From the NCBI GenBank assembly GCA_014647935.1, contig BMQD01000007.1, positions 186,001-250,000 on the forward strand: 64,000 nt of DNA, read 5' to 3'. Made by a program: the position numbers and the translations under genes. Below, piece by piece: positions 54,085-62,611 of the stretch (position 1 is the first letter of the stretch; each line of letters starts with the position of its first letter). The notes below the pieces were generated by a model. The model saw nothing but the letters and a program-made list of their open reading frames with translations, did not search any database and was not told the DNA's origin. This stretch comes from Planomonospora parontospora. GTDB lineage: Bacteria; Actinomycetota; Actinomycetes; Streptosporangiales; Streptosporangiaceae.

Positions 54085-55493
54085 CCCGGCTGGTGGTGGT
54101 GGGCAACGGGATGGCGGGCTCCCGCCTGGTGAACGAGGTCCGCGCCCGGGACAAGGACATGAAGGTGACCGTCTTCGGCGCCGAGGACTGGCAGCCGTAC
54201 AACCGGGTGCTGCTGTCGAACGTGGTGGCCGGGACCATGCTCCCGGACCAGGTGCGGCTGCTGGACCCGTCCTGGTACGCCGACCACGGGGTGACGGCCA
54301 TGCCGGGCGTCGCGGTGACGGCGATCGACCGGGAGGCGCAGGCGGTCGTCACCGCCGACGGCGGGCGGGAACCGTACGACGTCCTGGTGCTGGCGACCGG
54401 GAGCGAGGCCGTGGTGCCGCCGGTGCCCGGCGCGGAGCGGGCCGTCACCTTCCGGACGCTGGACGACTGCCAGGCGATCCTGGAGGCCGCCGCCACCGCG
54501 CGCGGCGCGGTGGTGGTCGGCGGCGGGCTGCTGGGCATCGAGGCGGCCCGCGGGCTGGCCGGCCGCGGACTGCCGGTGACGCTGCTCCACCTGGCGGGAC
54601 ACCTGATGGAGCGCCAGCTCGACGCCGAGGCGGGGCTGGTGCTCCAGGAGACGCTGACGGAGCTGGGCGTGCGCATCCGGACCGGCGTCGTGGTGGAGGA
54701 GATCGAGGAGCACGGCGTACGGCTGGCCGGCGGCGAGACGGTCGACGGCGACCTGGTGGTGCTCGCCTGCGGGGTCCGCCCGGTGACCGCCCTGGCCAGG
54801 GACGCGGGCCTGGAGGTGGCGCGCGGGATCGTGGTGGACGCCGAGATGCGCACCGACGACCCGTCGATCTTCGCGATCGGCGAGTGCGCCGAGCACGAGG
54901 GCATGGTCTACGGCCTCGTCGCCCCCGCCTGGGAGCAGGCGGCGGTCGTCGCCGACCTGGTGACCGGCGCCGACAAGACGGCCCGCTACCGCGGGTCGCG
55001 GCTGGTGACCCGGCTGAAGGCCAAGAGCGTCGAGCTGGCGGCGATGGGCGAGACCCACGTGGACGAGGACGCCGACCGCTCGACGGAGGTGGTGCGGTTC
55101 AGCCACCGGGCCCGCGGCACCTACCGCAAGCTCGTCATCCGCGACGGCCGGCTGGTCGGGGCGATCCTGCTCGGCGAGACGGCGGCGGTGGGCACCCTCA
55201 CCCAGCTCTTCGACCGGGGCGCCCCGGTCCCCGGCGACCGGGCGGGGCTGCTCTTCCCCGGCCTGAGCGGGACCCCGGTGGCCGACAGCCCGGTGCGGAT
55301 GCCGGACGCGGCCAAGGTGTGCCAGTGCAACAACGTGACCAAGGGCCAGATCCGGGCCTGCTGGGAGTCCGGGGCCCGCGACGTGGAGGCCGTGGCGGCC
55401 GCCACGCGTGCCACGACCGGCTGCGGCGGCTGCCGCGACGCGGTCGAGGGCATCGTCGGCTGGCTGTGCGAGCAGGAAGGGGTCTCGGCGTGA
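54081..55493 (+). CDS. nasB: FAD-dependent electron-transfer protein with C-terminal [2Fe-2S] BFD domain (NasB-like)
   Basis: This 470-residue protein has FAD and NAD(P)H Rossmann domains (LVVVGNGMAGSRLVNEV; VVVGGGLLGIEAARGLAG) and a bacterioferritin-associated ferredoxin domain from about residue 413 (CQCNNVTKG...CGGC). It lacks siroheme motifs, so it is probably the electron donor to the nitrate reductase just upstream. ATG overlaps the nasC stop; GTGA overlaps nirB. Confidence 0.88.
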   Translation: MTRLVVVGNGMAGSRLVNEVRARDKDMKVTVFGAEDWQPYNRVLLSNVVAGTMLPDQVRLLDPSWYADHGVTAMPGVAVTAIDREAQAVVTADGGREPYDVLVLATGSEAVVPPVPGAERAVTFRTLDDCQAILEAAATARGAVVVGGGLLGIEAARGLAGRGLPVTLLHLAGHLMERQLDAEAGLVLQETLTELGVRIRTGVVVEEIEEHGVRLAGGETVDGDLVVLACGVRPVTALARDAGLEVARGIVVDAEMRTDDPSIFAIGECAEHEGMVYGLVAPAWEQAAVVADLVTGADKTARYRGSRLVTRLKAKSVELAAMGETHVDEDADRSTEVVRFSHRARGTYRKLVIRDGRLVGAILLGETAAVGTLTQLFDRGAPVPGDRAGLLFPGLSGTPVADSPVRMPDAAKVCQCNNVTKGQIRACWESGARDVEAVAAATRATTGCGGCRDAVEGIVGWLCEQEGVSA

Positions 55494-57970
55494 CGGACGT
55501 GGCGGAAGGAAGGGGCGCGCAGATGACGCGGCTGGTAGTGGTGGGACACGGGCCGACGGCCTACCGGCTGGTCGAGACGCTGACCGACCGCGGCTTCGGC
55601 GGGCGGATCACGATCCTGGGGGAGGAGCCCCGGCCCGCCTACGACCGGGTGGCGCTGACCTCCTACCTGGCCGGCAAGAGCGCCGAGGACCTCACCTACC
55701 CGGTGCCCGACGGCGTCGTGCTCCGGCTCGGCTCGGCGGTCACCGCGATCGACCGGGACGGCCGGACCGTGACGACGGCCGACGGGCACGCCGAGCCGTA
55801 CGACGTGCTGGTGCTGGCCACCGGCTCCAGCCCGTTCGTGCCGCCGGTGCCCGGCAAGGACCTGGACGGCTGCTTCGTCTACCGCACCATCGACGACCTG
55901 GACGCGATCCGGGAGGCGTCGGCGGGCGCCACGGCCGGCGTGGTGATCGGCGGCGGGCTGCTCGGCCTGGAGGCCGCCGACGCGCTGCGCGGGCTGGGCC
56001 TCGAGACGCACGTCGTGGAGATGGGCGGCTGGCTCATGCCCCGCCAGGTCGACGAGGGCGGCGGCGCGGTGCTGCGCGGCCACATCGAGTCGCTAGGCCT
56101 GGGCGTGCACACCGGCGCCGGGGTCAAGGAGATCGCCGCCGACGACGCCGGGCGCGTGTCGGGCCTGGTCAAGCCGGACGGCGAGACGATCGGGGCGCAG
56201 GTCGTGGTCTTCTCGGCCGGCGTGCGCCCCCGCGACGAGCTGGCCCGCACCTGCGGCCTGGCGGTCGGCGAGCGCGGCGGCATCGCCGTCGACGACGGCA
56301 TGCGCACCAGCGACCCGGCGATCTACGCGATCGGCGAGTGCGCGCTGCACCAGGGCATGGTCTACGGCCTGGTCGGGCCGTGCTTCACCATGGCCGAGGT
56401 CGCCGCGGACCGCATCCTCGGCGGCGAGGCGGCCTTCACCCCCGCGGACATGTCGACCAAGCTCAAGCTGCTCGGCGTGGAGGTCGCCCAGTTCGGCGCG
56501 ATGGACGGCGCGCTCGACGTGACCTTCATGGACCCGGTCACCGGCGTCTACCAGAAGCTGTTCGTCAGCGACGACGCCCGCACCCTGCTCGGCGGGATCT
56601 GCGTCGGCGACGCCACGCCGTACAACACGCTCAAGCCCTTCGTCGGCCGCGAGCTGCCGGGTTCGCCGAGCGAGCTGCTGTTCACCGGCGGCCCGGCGAA
56701 CATGGAACTGCCCGCCGAGGCGGTGGTCTGCTCCTGCAACAACGTCACCCACGGCCAGATCTGCTCCGCCATCGCGGACAAGGGCCTGACCGACGTGGCG
56801 GAGATCAAGGCCTGCACCCGCGCCGGCACCACCTGCGGCAGCTGCGTCCCGATGCTCAAGCAGATCCTGGTGAAGTCCGGCGTCGAGGTCTCCAAGGCCC
56901 TGTGCGAGCACTTCACCTACAGCCGGGCCGAGCTGTTCGACATCGTCCGGGTGCGCGGCATCACGACGTTCTCCCAGCTCATCGCCGAGCACGGCACCGG
57001 GCGCGGCTGCGACATCTGCAAGCCCGTCGTCGCCTCCATCCTCGCCTCGCTCGGCAACGGCCACATCCTCGACGGCGAGCAGGCCGCGCTGCAGGACACC
57101 AACGACCGCTACCTGGCCAACATCCAGCGCAACGGCACCTACTCGGTCGTGCCGCGCATCCCCGGCGGGGAGATCACCCCCGACAAGCTCATCGTGATCG
57201 GTGAGGTCGCCCGCGACTTCGGCCTCTACACGAAGATCACCGGCGGGCAGCGGATCGACCTGTTCGGCGCGCGCGTCGAGCAGCTCCCGCTGATCTGGAA
57301 GCGCCTGGTCGACGCCGGCTTCGAGTCCGGCCACGCGTACGGCAAGGCGCTGCGCACGGTCAAGTCCTGCGTCGGCTCCACCTGGTGCCGGTACGGCGTG
57401 CAGGACTCCGTCGGCCTGGCCATCGCGCTGGAGCTGCGCTACCGGGGGCTGCGCTCGCCGCACAAGCTGAAGTCGGCCGTCTCCGGCTGCGCCCGCGAGT
57501 GCGCCGAGGCGCGCGGCAAGGACTTCGGCATCATCGCCACCGAGCTGGGCTGGAACCTCTACGTCGGCGGCAACGGCGGCTTCACCCCGCGGCACGCCGA
57601 CCTGTTCGCCTCGGACCTGTCCACCGACGAGCTGATCCGGGTCATCGACCGCTTCCTGATGTTCTACATCCGCACCGCCGACCGGCTCCAGCGCACCTCG
57701 GTCTGGCTGGAGAACCAGGGCCTCGACTACGTCAAGGAGGTCGTGCTGGAGGACTCGCTGGGCATCTGCGCCGAACTGGACGCGCAGATGGAGCGGCACG
57801 TCGCCGGCTACGCCGACGAGTGGCGCGCGGTCCTGGACGACCCCGAGCGGATGCGGCGCTTCGTCTCCTTCGTCAACGCGCCCGGCACCCCGGACCCGTC
57901 GATCGCCTTCGCCCCGGAGCGGGACCAGGTCAAGCCGGTCCTGATCCCGCTCGAGGCGGTCCGATCCTGA
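55490..57970 (+). CDS. nirB: NADH-dependent nitrite reductase large subunit NirB
   Basis: This 826-residue enzyme reduces nitrite to ammonium. It has FAD/NADH domains at the N-terminus and two BFD-type cysteine regions (CSCNN near 412 to CGSC near 447, and CDIC near 506). The siroheme/[4Fe-4S] motifs are SCVGSTWC near 626 and SGCARECAE near 666. GTG at 55490 overlaps the upstream stop (GTGA) with GGAAGGGG before it; ATG at 55523 has an equally good site and gives the family N-terminus MTRLVVVGHG. Confidence 0.94.
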   Translation: MTDVAEGRGAQMTRLVVVGHGPTAYRLVETLTDRGFGGRITILGEEPRPAYDRVALTSYLAGKSAEDLTYPVPDGVVLRLGSAVTAIDRDGRTVTTADGHAEPYDVLVLATGSSPFVPPVPGKDLDGCFVYRTIDDLDAIREASAGATAGVVIGGGLLGLEAADALRGLGLETHVVEMGGWLMPRQVDEGGGAVLRGHIESLGLGVHTGAGVKEIAADDAGRVSGLVKPDGETIGAQVVVFSAGVRPRDELARTCGLAVGERGGIAVDDGMRTSDPAIYAIGECALHQGMVYGLVGPCFTMAEVAADRILGGEAAFTPADMSTKLKLLGVEVAQFGAMDGALDVTFMDPVTGVYQKLFVSDDARTLLGGICVGDATPYNTLKPFVGRELPGSPSELLFTGGPANMELPAEAVVCSCNNVTHGQICSAIADKGLTDVAEIKACTRAGTTCGSCVPMLKQILVKSGVEVSKALCEHFTYSRAELFDIVRVRGITTFSQLIAEHGTGRGCDICKPVVASILASLGNGHILDGEQAALQDTNDRYLANIQRNGTYSVVPRIPGGEITPDKLIVIGEVARDFGLYTKITGGQRIDLFGARVEQLPLIWKRLVDAGFESGHAYGKALRTVKSCVGSTWCRYGVQDSVGLAIALELRYRGLRSPHKLKSAVSGCARECAEARGKDFGIIATELGWNLYVGGNGGFTPRHADLFASDLSTDELIRVIDRFLMFYIRTADRLQRTSVWLENQGLDYVKEVVLEDSLGICAELDAQMERHVAGYADEWRAVLDDPERMRRFVSFVNAPGTPDPSIAFAPERDQVKPVLIPLEAVRS

Positions 57971-58023
57971 CCACCGCGACCCTCGACCTCACACCGACCG
58001 GAGAAGAAGGAGGGGTTTCCCCG

Positions 58024-58389
58024 ATGACGATCCTGCGCGAGAACCTGGACACCGCCCTGGAGACCGCCGGCTGGACCGCGGTCTGCGCCTACACCGACCT
58101 GCTGCCCGAGGAGGGCGTGTGCGTCCTGGTGGACGGGCACCAGATCGCGGTGTTCCGCACCTTCGACGGCGACCTGTACGCGACCGGCAACCTCGACCCG
58201 TTCAGCGGGGCCTGGGTCCTGTCGCGGGGGATCGTCGGGACGCGGGGCGCGGAGCCGACCGTGGCCTCCCCCATGCACAAGCAGGTCTTCTCGCTGGTGA
58301 CCGGCCGCTGCCTGGACGACCCGGCGACGGCCGTACCGACCTATCCGGTCCGCCTGTCCGGCGGCGCGGTGGAAGTGAGAGTCCCTTGA
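58024..58389 (+). CDS. nirD: Nitrite reductase small subunit NirD
   Basis: This 121-residue Rieske-fold protein lacks the Cys/His cluster ligands, as is usual for NirD. It has WTAVCAYTDLLPEEGVCVLVDGHQIAVFRT and the C-terminal SPMHKQVFSLVTGRCLDDP. It associates with NirB. GGAGGGG precedes the ATG, 53 bp after nirB, and the stop overlaps the next TTG start. Confidence 0.93.
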   Translation: MTILRENLDTALETAGWTAVCAYTDLLPEEGVCVLVDGHQIAVFRTFDGDLYATGNLDPFSGAWVLSRGIVGTRGAEPTVASPMHKQVFSLVTGRCLDDPATAVPTYPVRLSGGAVEVRVP

Positions 58390-59570
58390 GCTCCCTGGCC
58401 CCCCTGATCCCGTCCTCGGTCCCCGCGTCGGGGTCCCCGGAGACGGAGCCCGACGCGCTGGCCGGGTTCACCATCGGGGTCACCGCCACCCGGCGGCGCG
58501 AGGAGTTCTGCGCGCTGCTGGAGCGGCGGGGCGCCCGGGTCGTGCAGGCCCCGGCGATCCGGCTGGTGCCGCTGGCCGAGGACGCGGACCTGCTGGCCGC
58601 GACCCGGGACGTGCTGGCGGGCCCGATCGACGACGTGGTGATCACCACGGGGGTCGGCTTCCGCGGCTGGACGGCCGCCGCCGAGGGGTGGGGGCTGTCG
58701 GGGGAGCTGTCGGCGCACCTGGCCGCCGCCCGGCTGCTGACCCGGGGCCCCAAGGCCCGCGGCGCGGTCCGGGCGGCGGGGCTGAACGACCACTGGACGC
58801 CGGCCACCGAGTCGTGCGAGGAGGTCAAGCAGCACCTGCTCGCCCAGGACCTGCGGGGCCGGCGCATCGCGGTGCAGCTGCACGGGGAGCCGCTGACCGG
58901 CTTCACGGCGGCGCTGCGCGAGGCGGGGGCCGAGGTCATCGAGGTGCCGGTCTACCGGTGGCTGCCCTACCGTGATCCGTCGCCGCTGCGCCGCCTGATC
59001 AGCCAGGCGGTCTCCGGCGGGGTGGACGCGGTGGCCTTCACCAGCGCCCCGGCGGTCCTGGCCATGCTCGGCGCGGCCCGCGCGGACGGGCTGGAGGAGG
59101 CTCTGCTGGCGGCGTTCGCCGGTCAGGTCGTCGCCGCCTGCGTGGGGCCGGTGACCGCCGCGCCGCTGGAGGAGCGCGGGGTGCCCGTGGTGCAGCCCGA
59201 GCGCGCGCGCCTGGGCGCGCTGGCCCGCACGCTCGCCACGCACCTGCCCGCCCGCGGCGTCACCCGGCTGGTCGCGGGCGGCCACGGGCTGGAGATCCGC
59301 GGCCACGCCGTCGTCGTCGACGGCGAGCTCAAGCCGCTGCCGCCCGCCCCGATGGCGGTGCTCAAGCGCCTGGCCGACAAGCCCGGCCACGTGGTGGCCC
59401 GCTCGGAGCTGCGGACCGTGCTGCCCGGCGGCCCGTCCCGCGACTCGGCCGAGCACGCCGTGGAGATGGCGATCACCCGCCTGCGGCGGGCCCTCGGGCC
59501 GGCGGGCATCGTCGAGACGGTCGTCAAGCGCGGCTACCGCCTGGCGTGCGAACGCGGCGAGGGCGCGTGA
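58386..59570 (+). CDS. nnaR: NnaR-like HemD/winged-helix regulator
   Basis: This 394-residue protein joins a uroporphyrinogen-III synthase-like domain (about 30-270, GFTIGVTATRRREEF, ITTGVGFRGW, VAFTSAPAV) to an OmpR-type winged helix (about 300-390, GHVVARSELRTVLPGG...EMAITRLRRALG...VVKRGYRL). In Streptomyces coelicolor NnaR of this layout activates nitrate assimilation with GlnR. The only start close enough is TTG at 58386, overlapping the nirD stop (TTGA). Whether the HemD part is active is unknown. Confidence 0.88.
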   Translation: MSSLAPLIPSSVPASGSPETEPDALAGFTIGVTATRRREEFCALLERRGARVVQAPAIRLVPLAEDADLLAATRDVLAGPIDDVVITTGVGFRGWTAAAEGWGLSGELSAHLAAARLLTRGPKARGAVRAAGLNDHWTPATESCEEVKQHLLAQDLRGRRIAVQLHGEPLTGFTAALREAGAEVIEVPVYRWLPYRDPSPLRRLISQAVSGGVDAVAFTSAPAVLAMLGAARADGLEEALLAAFAGQVVAACVGPVTAAPLEERGVPVVQPERARLGALARTLATHLPARGVTRLVAGGHGLEIRGHAVVVDGELKPLPPAPMAVLKRLADKPGHVVARSELRTVLPGGPSRDSAEHAVEMAITRLRRALGPAGIVETVVKRGYRLACERGEGA

Positions 59571-60319
59571 CGACGCTCGTCCTGGCCGCGCACGGGACGC
59601 GCAGCGCCGCGGGGGAGGAGACGCTCGCGGGCCTGCGCGACCTGGTACGGCGGGCCCGCCCCGGACGGCGGGTGGAGCTCGCCTTCCTGGAGATCAGCTC
59701 GCCCCCGCTGGCCGACGTGCTGCCCGGTCTGCCCGGCCCCGTGGTGGTGGTCCCCCTGCTGCTGGCCGGCGGCTACCACGTGCACATCGACCTGCCGGCG
59801 GTGGTCGCCGCCGCGCGACCGGACGCGACGGTGGCCGCCCCGCTCGGGCCGCACCCGCTGCTGACCGCGGTGCTGGCCAGGAGGCTGGCCGCCGCGGGCC
59901 TGCGGCACACCGACGCGGTGGTGCTGGGCGCGGCGGGGTCCTCCGACCCGGCGGCGCTGGACGACGTGCGCGCGGCGGCGCGGCTGCTGTCGGCCCGGCT
60001 GTCGCGCCCGGTGCGGGCCGCGTTCGCCTCGGCGGGCAGCCCGACGGCGGCCGAGGCGGTGGAGGGGCTCAGGTCGGCGCCCGCACCCCGGATCGCGGTC
60101 GCCTCGTATCTCCTGGCCCCCGGCTTCTTCCAGAGCCGCCTGGAGGCCCTCGGCGCCGACCTGGTCGGCGCCCCCCTGGGGGTGGACCCCGATCTGGCGG
60201 AGCTGGTGTGGCGCCGCTTCGATCAGGCCGCGTGGGACTCCAGCCTCAGCTCCCGGATGATCTCCTCGGCGCTCTCGTCCCGGGAGGGCACGAAGTCGGT
60301 GCCGACGAAGAGCTCGTAG
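59567..60319 (+). CDS. Sirohydrochlorin chelatase-like protein (CbiX)
   Basis: This 250-residue protein has LVLAAHGTRSAAGEET with the metal-site His, PLLLAGGYHVHIDLP and SYLLAPGFFQSRL, as in CbiX/SirB chelatases that insert iron to finish siroheme. That fits NirB nearby. GTG overlaps the regulator stop (GTGA). The last about 30 residues lie antisense to the downstream TetR-like gene and may not be conserved. Confidence 0.88.
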   Translation: MTTLVLAAHGTRSAAGEETLAGLRDLVRRARPGRRVELAFLEISSPPLADVLPGLPGPVVVVPLLLAGGYHVHIDLPAVVAAARPDATVAAPLGPHPLLTAVLARRLAAAGLRHTDAVVLGAAGSSDPAALDDVRAAARLLSARLSRPVRAAFASAGSPTAAEAVEGLRSAPAPRIAVASYLLAPGFFQSRLEALGADLVGAPLGVDPDLAELVWRRFDQAAWDSSLSSRMISSALSSREGTKSVPTKSS

Positions 60320-60822
60320 TAGGCGTGCCGGAAGCACCCGGCCAGCAGCAGCCGGGCGGTGGCCACCGGGTCCACCCGGGGTGAGACGCGGCCCGCGCGC
60401 TGCTCCGCCGCGAGGTAGTCCGTCAGCGGCACGACCTCCGACATCGGGCTGAGCCGGGTGTCCTTCATGGCCTCGCGGAACCGTACGGTGACCGAGGGGG
60501 AGGTGAAGGCGGGCAGCGCCACCGACTGGACCTCCGCGTAGTAGTCGATGCCCGCCCGGGCGATGGGCAGCAGGTTGTCGGCGACGCTGCCCTTGCCGAC
60601 CAGATGCATCAGGTCGTCGAGGATCTTCAGCCAGACCGGGAGCCTGTCCTGGAGCAGGGCGAGGAACAGGTCCACCGACTGCCCGGGAGCGGCGGAGCCC
60701 CGCATCTCCGGGTGGAGGAGGGCGTTCTCGCCGTCCTGGCGTTTCATGAACGTGCCCATCTCGAGAACGCGGCGCCGCGTGTCCTGTGCTTTCTGGTACG
60801 GGTCGAGCCGGGGAGTCGCCAT
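60223..60822 (-). CDS. TetR-like protein without a visible helix-turn-helix
   Basis: This 199-residue protein resembles TetR-family C-terminal ligand-binding domains (about 60-195, LALLQDRLPVWLKILDDLMHLVGKGS, DPVATARLLLAGCFRHAYYELFVG). The first 50 residues (PRLDPYQKAQDTRRRVLEMGTFMKRQDGENALLHPEM) do not show the expected HTH. No HTH is encoded in the other two frames nearby, so a simple frameshift does not explain it. ATG at 60822 has AAGGG 5 bases upstream. Its 3' end overlaps the chelatase by 97 bp. Confidence 0.75.
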   Translation of the reverse strand: MATPRLDPYQKAQDTRRRVLEMGTFMKRQDGENALLHPEMRGSAAPGQSVDLFLALLQDRLPVWLKILDDLMHLVGKGSVADNLLPIARAGIDYYAEVQSVALPAFTSPSVTVRFREAMKDTRLSPMSEVVPLTDYLAAEQRAGRVSPRVDPVATARLLLAGCFRHAYYELFVGTDFVPSRDESAEEIIRELRLESHAA

Positions 60823-61030
60823 GGTTGCCCTTACGTGCGCAGTCACAGGGACAAGGTTCGGCGTGGGGGTGACGCCATCGGCCGGTGTTTGCCGAGCCGT
60901 GTTTCTCCTGGTTGTGCAATCGTTGCGAGTCCGCGATCTCCGCCGGGTGCGTTCCGGCGGAAATCCGGTGAGGACTGATTATTACCCGAAATCAGTGAGA
61001 AATGGGGTAAATAACGGTAACTCTGCGCTG

Positions 61031-61138
61031 TGTGTCTCAGCCGTCTCCGTCACGGCCGTGCGCCTCGGCCGTCTCGGTCACGACCGTGCGCCTGTCTCCG
61101 GTACGGCCGTGTGCCTGTCTCCGTCACGGCCGTGCGTC
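61031..61138. repeat. Imperfect 23-28 bp tandem repeats
   Basis: Four to five diverged units of the form GTGCGCCTGTCTCCGTCACGGCC follow each other directly downstream of the PAC2 gene. The palindrome CACGGCCGTG occurs at 61051-61060 and 61125-61134. The rest of the 60823-61138 gap holds no supported gene. Confidence 0.75.
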
Positions 61139-61990
61139 TCAGTCCCCGTCGCGGTCGCGGCGGCGCAGGTAGCGCTCGAACTCCGCGGCGATGGCGTCGC
61201 CGCTCGCCTCCGGCAGCTCGGTGGCGTCCTTGCGCTCCTCCAGCTCGCGGACGTACTCGGCGACCTCGGTGTCCTGGGCGGCCAGCTCGTCCACGCCGTG
61301 CTCCCAGGCCCTGGCCTCCTCGGCCAGCTCGCCCAGGGGGATGGGGACGTCGAGCAGGTCCTCCATCCGGCTCAGCAGCGCCAGGGTCGCCTTGGGGTTG
61401 GGCGGCTGGGCGACGTAGTGCGGGACCGAGGCCCACAGGGAGACCGCGGGCAGCCCCGCGGCGCCGAGGGCGTGCTGCAGGACGCCGACGATGCCGGTCG
61501 GGCCCTCGTAGCGGCTCAGCTCCAGGTTGATCGCCCGGGCCAGCCCCTCGTCGGTGGCCGAGCCGACGATCGGCACCGGCCGGGTGTGCGGCGAGTCGTT
61601 GAGCAGCGCGCCGAGCAGCACCGCCAGCTCCACGCCCACCGCGCGGCAGACACCGACGATCTCGTCGCAGAACGAGCGCCAGCGCATGTTGGGCTCGATG
61701 CCCCGCAGCAGGACCACGTCGCGGGCGGAGCCGGGCGGCCGGGCCACCGACAGCTTCGTGGTGGGCCAGGTGAGCGACCTGGTCAGGCCCTCGCCCATCT
61801 CGACGATGGGCCGGGTGACCTGGAAGTCGTAGTAGTCCTCGGGGTCGAAGGAGACCAGCTCGGTGGCCTTCCACTCGGTCTCGAGGTGGGCGATCACTCC
61901 GCTCGAGGCCTCGCCCGCGTCGTTCCACCCCTCGAACGCGGCGATCAGCACCGGGTCGACGAGCTCGGGCAACCCTTCGAGTTCGATCAC
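61139..61990 (-). CDS. PAC2-family protein
   Basis: This 283-residue protein matches the PAC2 (proteasome assembly chaperone) family: LIAAFEGWNDAGEASSGVIAHL, DYYDFQVTRPIVEM, VVLLRGIEPNMRW and SLWASVPHYVAQPPNPKATLALL. In actinobacteria the role is undefined but may involve the 20S proteasome. GTG has AAGGAGG upstream. A possible -10 TAGGCT lies further upstream. Confidence 0.9.
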   Translation of the reverse strand: MIELEGLPELVDPVLIAAFEGWNDAGEASSGVIAHLETEWKATELVSFDPEDYYDFQVTRPIVEMGEGLTRSLTWPTTKLSVARPPGSARDVVLLRGIEPNMRWRSFCDEIVGVCRAVGVELAVLLGALLNDSPHTRPVPIVGSATDEGLARAINLELSRYEGPTGIVGVLQHALGAAGLPAVSLWASVPHYVAQPPNPKATLALLSRMEDLLDVPIPLGELAEEARAWEHGVDELAAQDTEVAEYVRELEERKDATELPEASGDAIAAEFERYLRRRDRDGD

Positions 61991-62054
61991 GCGCCGCCTC
62001 CTTGTCCCGCCTCGTTGCCTCCGGCTAAGCCTATGCGCTCGAGGCGGTCCCGCG

Positions 62055-62510
62055 TCACCTCCCGGAGGTGGTGCGGACGATCAGCACGTCGCACTCCGCC
62101 CGCTGCGAGACGCTCGACGGCACCGAGCCGAGCAGCCGCCCGGTGAGGCTGTTGAGCCCTCGGTTGCCGACGACCAGCAGGTCGGCGCGGAGCCGGCCGG
62201 CCAGGGAGACCAGCACGTCGACCGGGTCGCCCTCCTCGGCGGCCAGCTCGATCGCCGGGGCGCCCGCGGCGACGGCGTGCTCGCGGGCGGCCCGCAGCGC
62301 GTCCTCGGCCGGGGTGGAGCCGCTCACCTTGTAGGACAGCTCGCCGAGCAGGTCGGCGGCCGCGCTGCGGTCGCGCTCGCGCATGGGGAGGTAGGCGCAG
62401 GCCAGCACGAGGGTGGCGCCGGTCGCTGCGGCCAGGGAGGCGGCGGCGGAGACGGCGCGGAAGGAGGAGGGGGAGCCGTCGGTGCCGACGACGACGGTGC
62501 GGTAGGCCAT
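62055..62510 (-). CDS. Universal stress protein
   Basis: This 151-residue Usp domain protein has VVVGTDGSPSSFRAV at the N-terminus and the ATP-binding motif VVGNRGLNSLTGRLLGSVPSSVSQRAECDVLIV. GAGAGG lies 10 bases before the ATG at 62510. The gene is divergent from metH. Confidence 0.92.
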   Translation of the reverse strand: MAYRTVVVGTDGSPSSFRAVSAAASLAAATGATLVLACAYLPMRERDRSAAADLLGELSYKVSGSTPAEDALRAAREHAVAAGAPAIELAAEEGDPVDVLVSLAGRLRADLLVVGNRGLNSLTGRLLGSVPSSVSQRAECDVLIVRTTSGR

Positions 62511-62611
62511 CGGGATGACACCTCTCGTAACGGAACGGGGATAATTGGACGGAAAGTGCAATTGCCACCGTGAACGATAGCCGCCGCGCGGTTCCCAGTA
62601 AGCTTCCGCCT

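Noticed and set aside
62511-62611. Cobalamin riboswitch before metH
   Set aside because: Only 101 bp are available, no B12-box was seen, and TAAGCT is 7 bases before the start codon.
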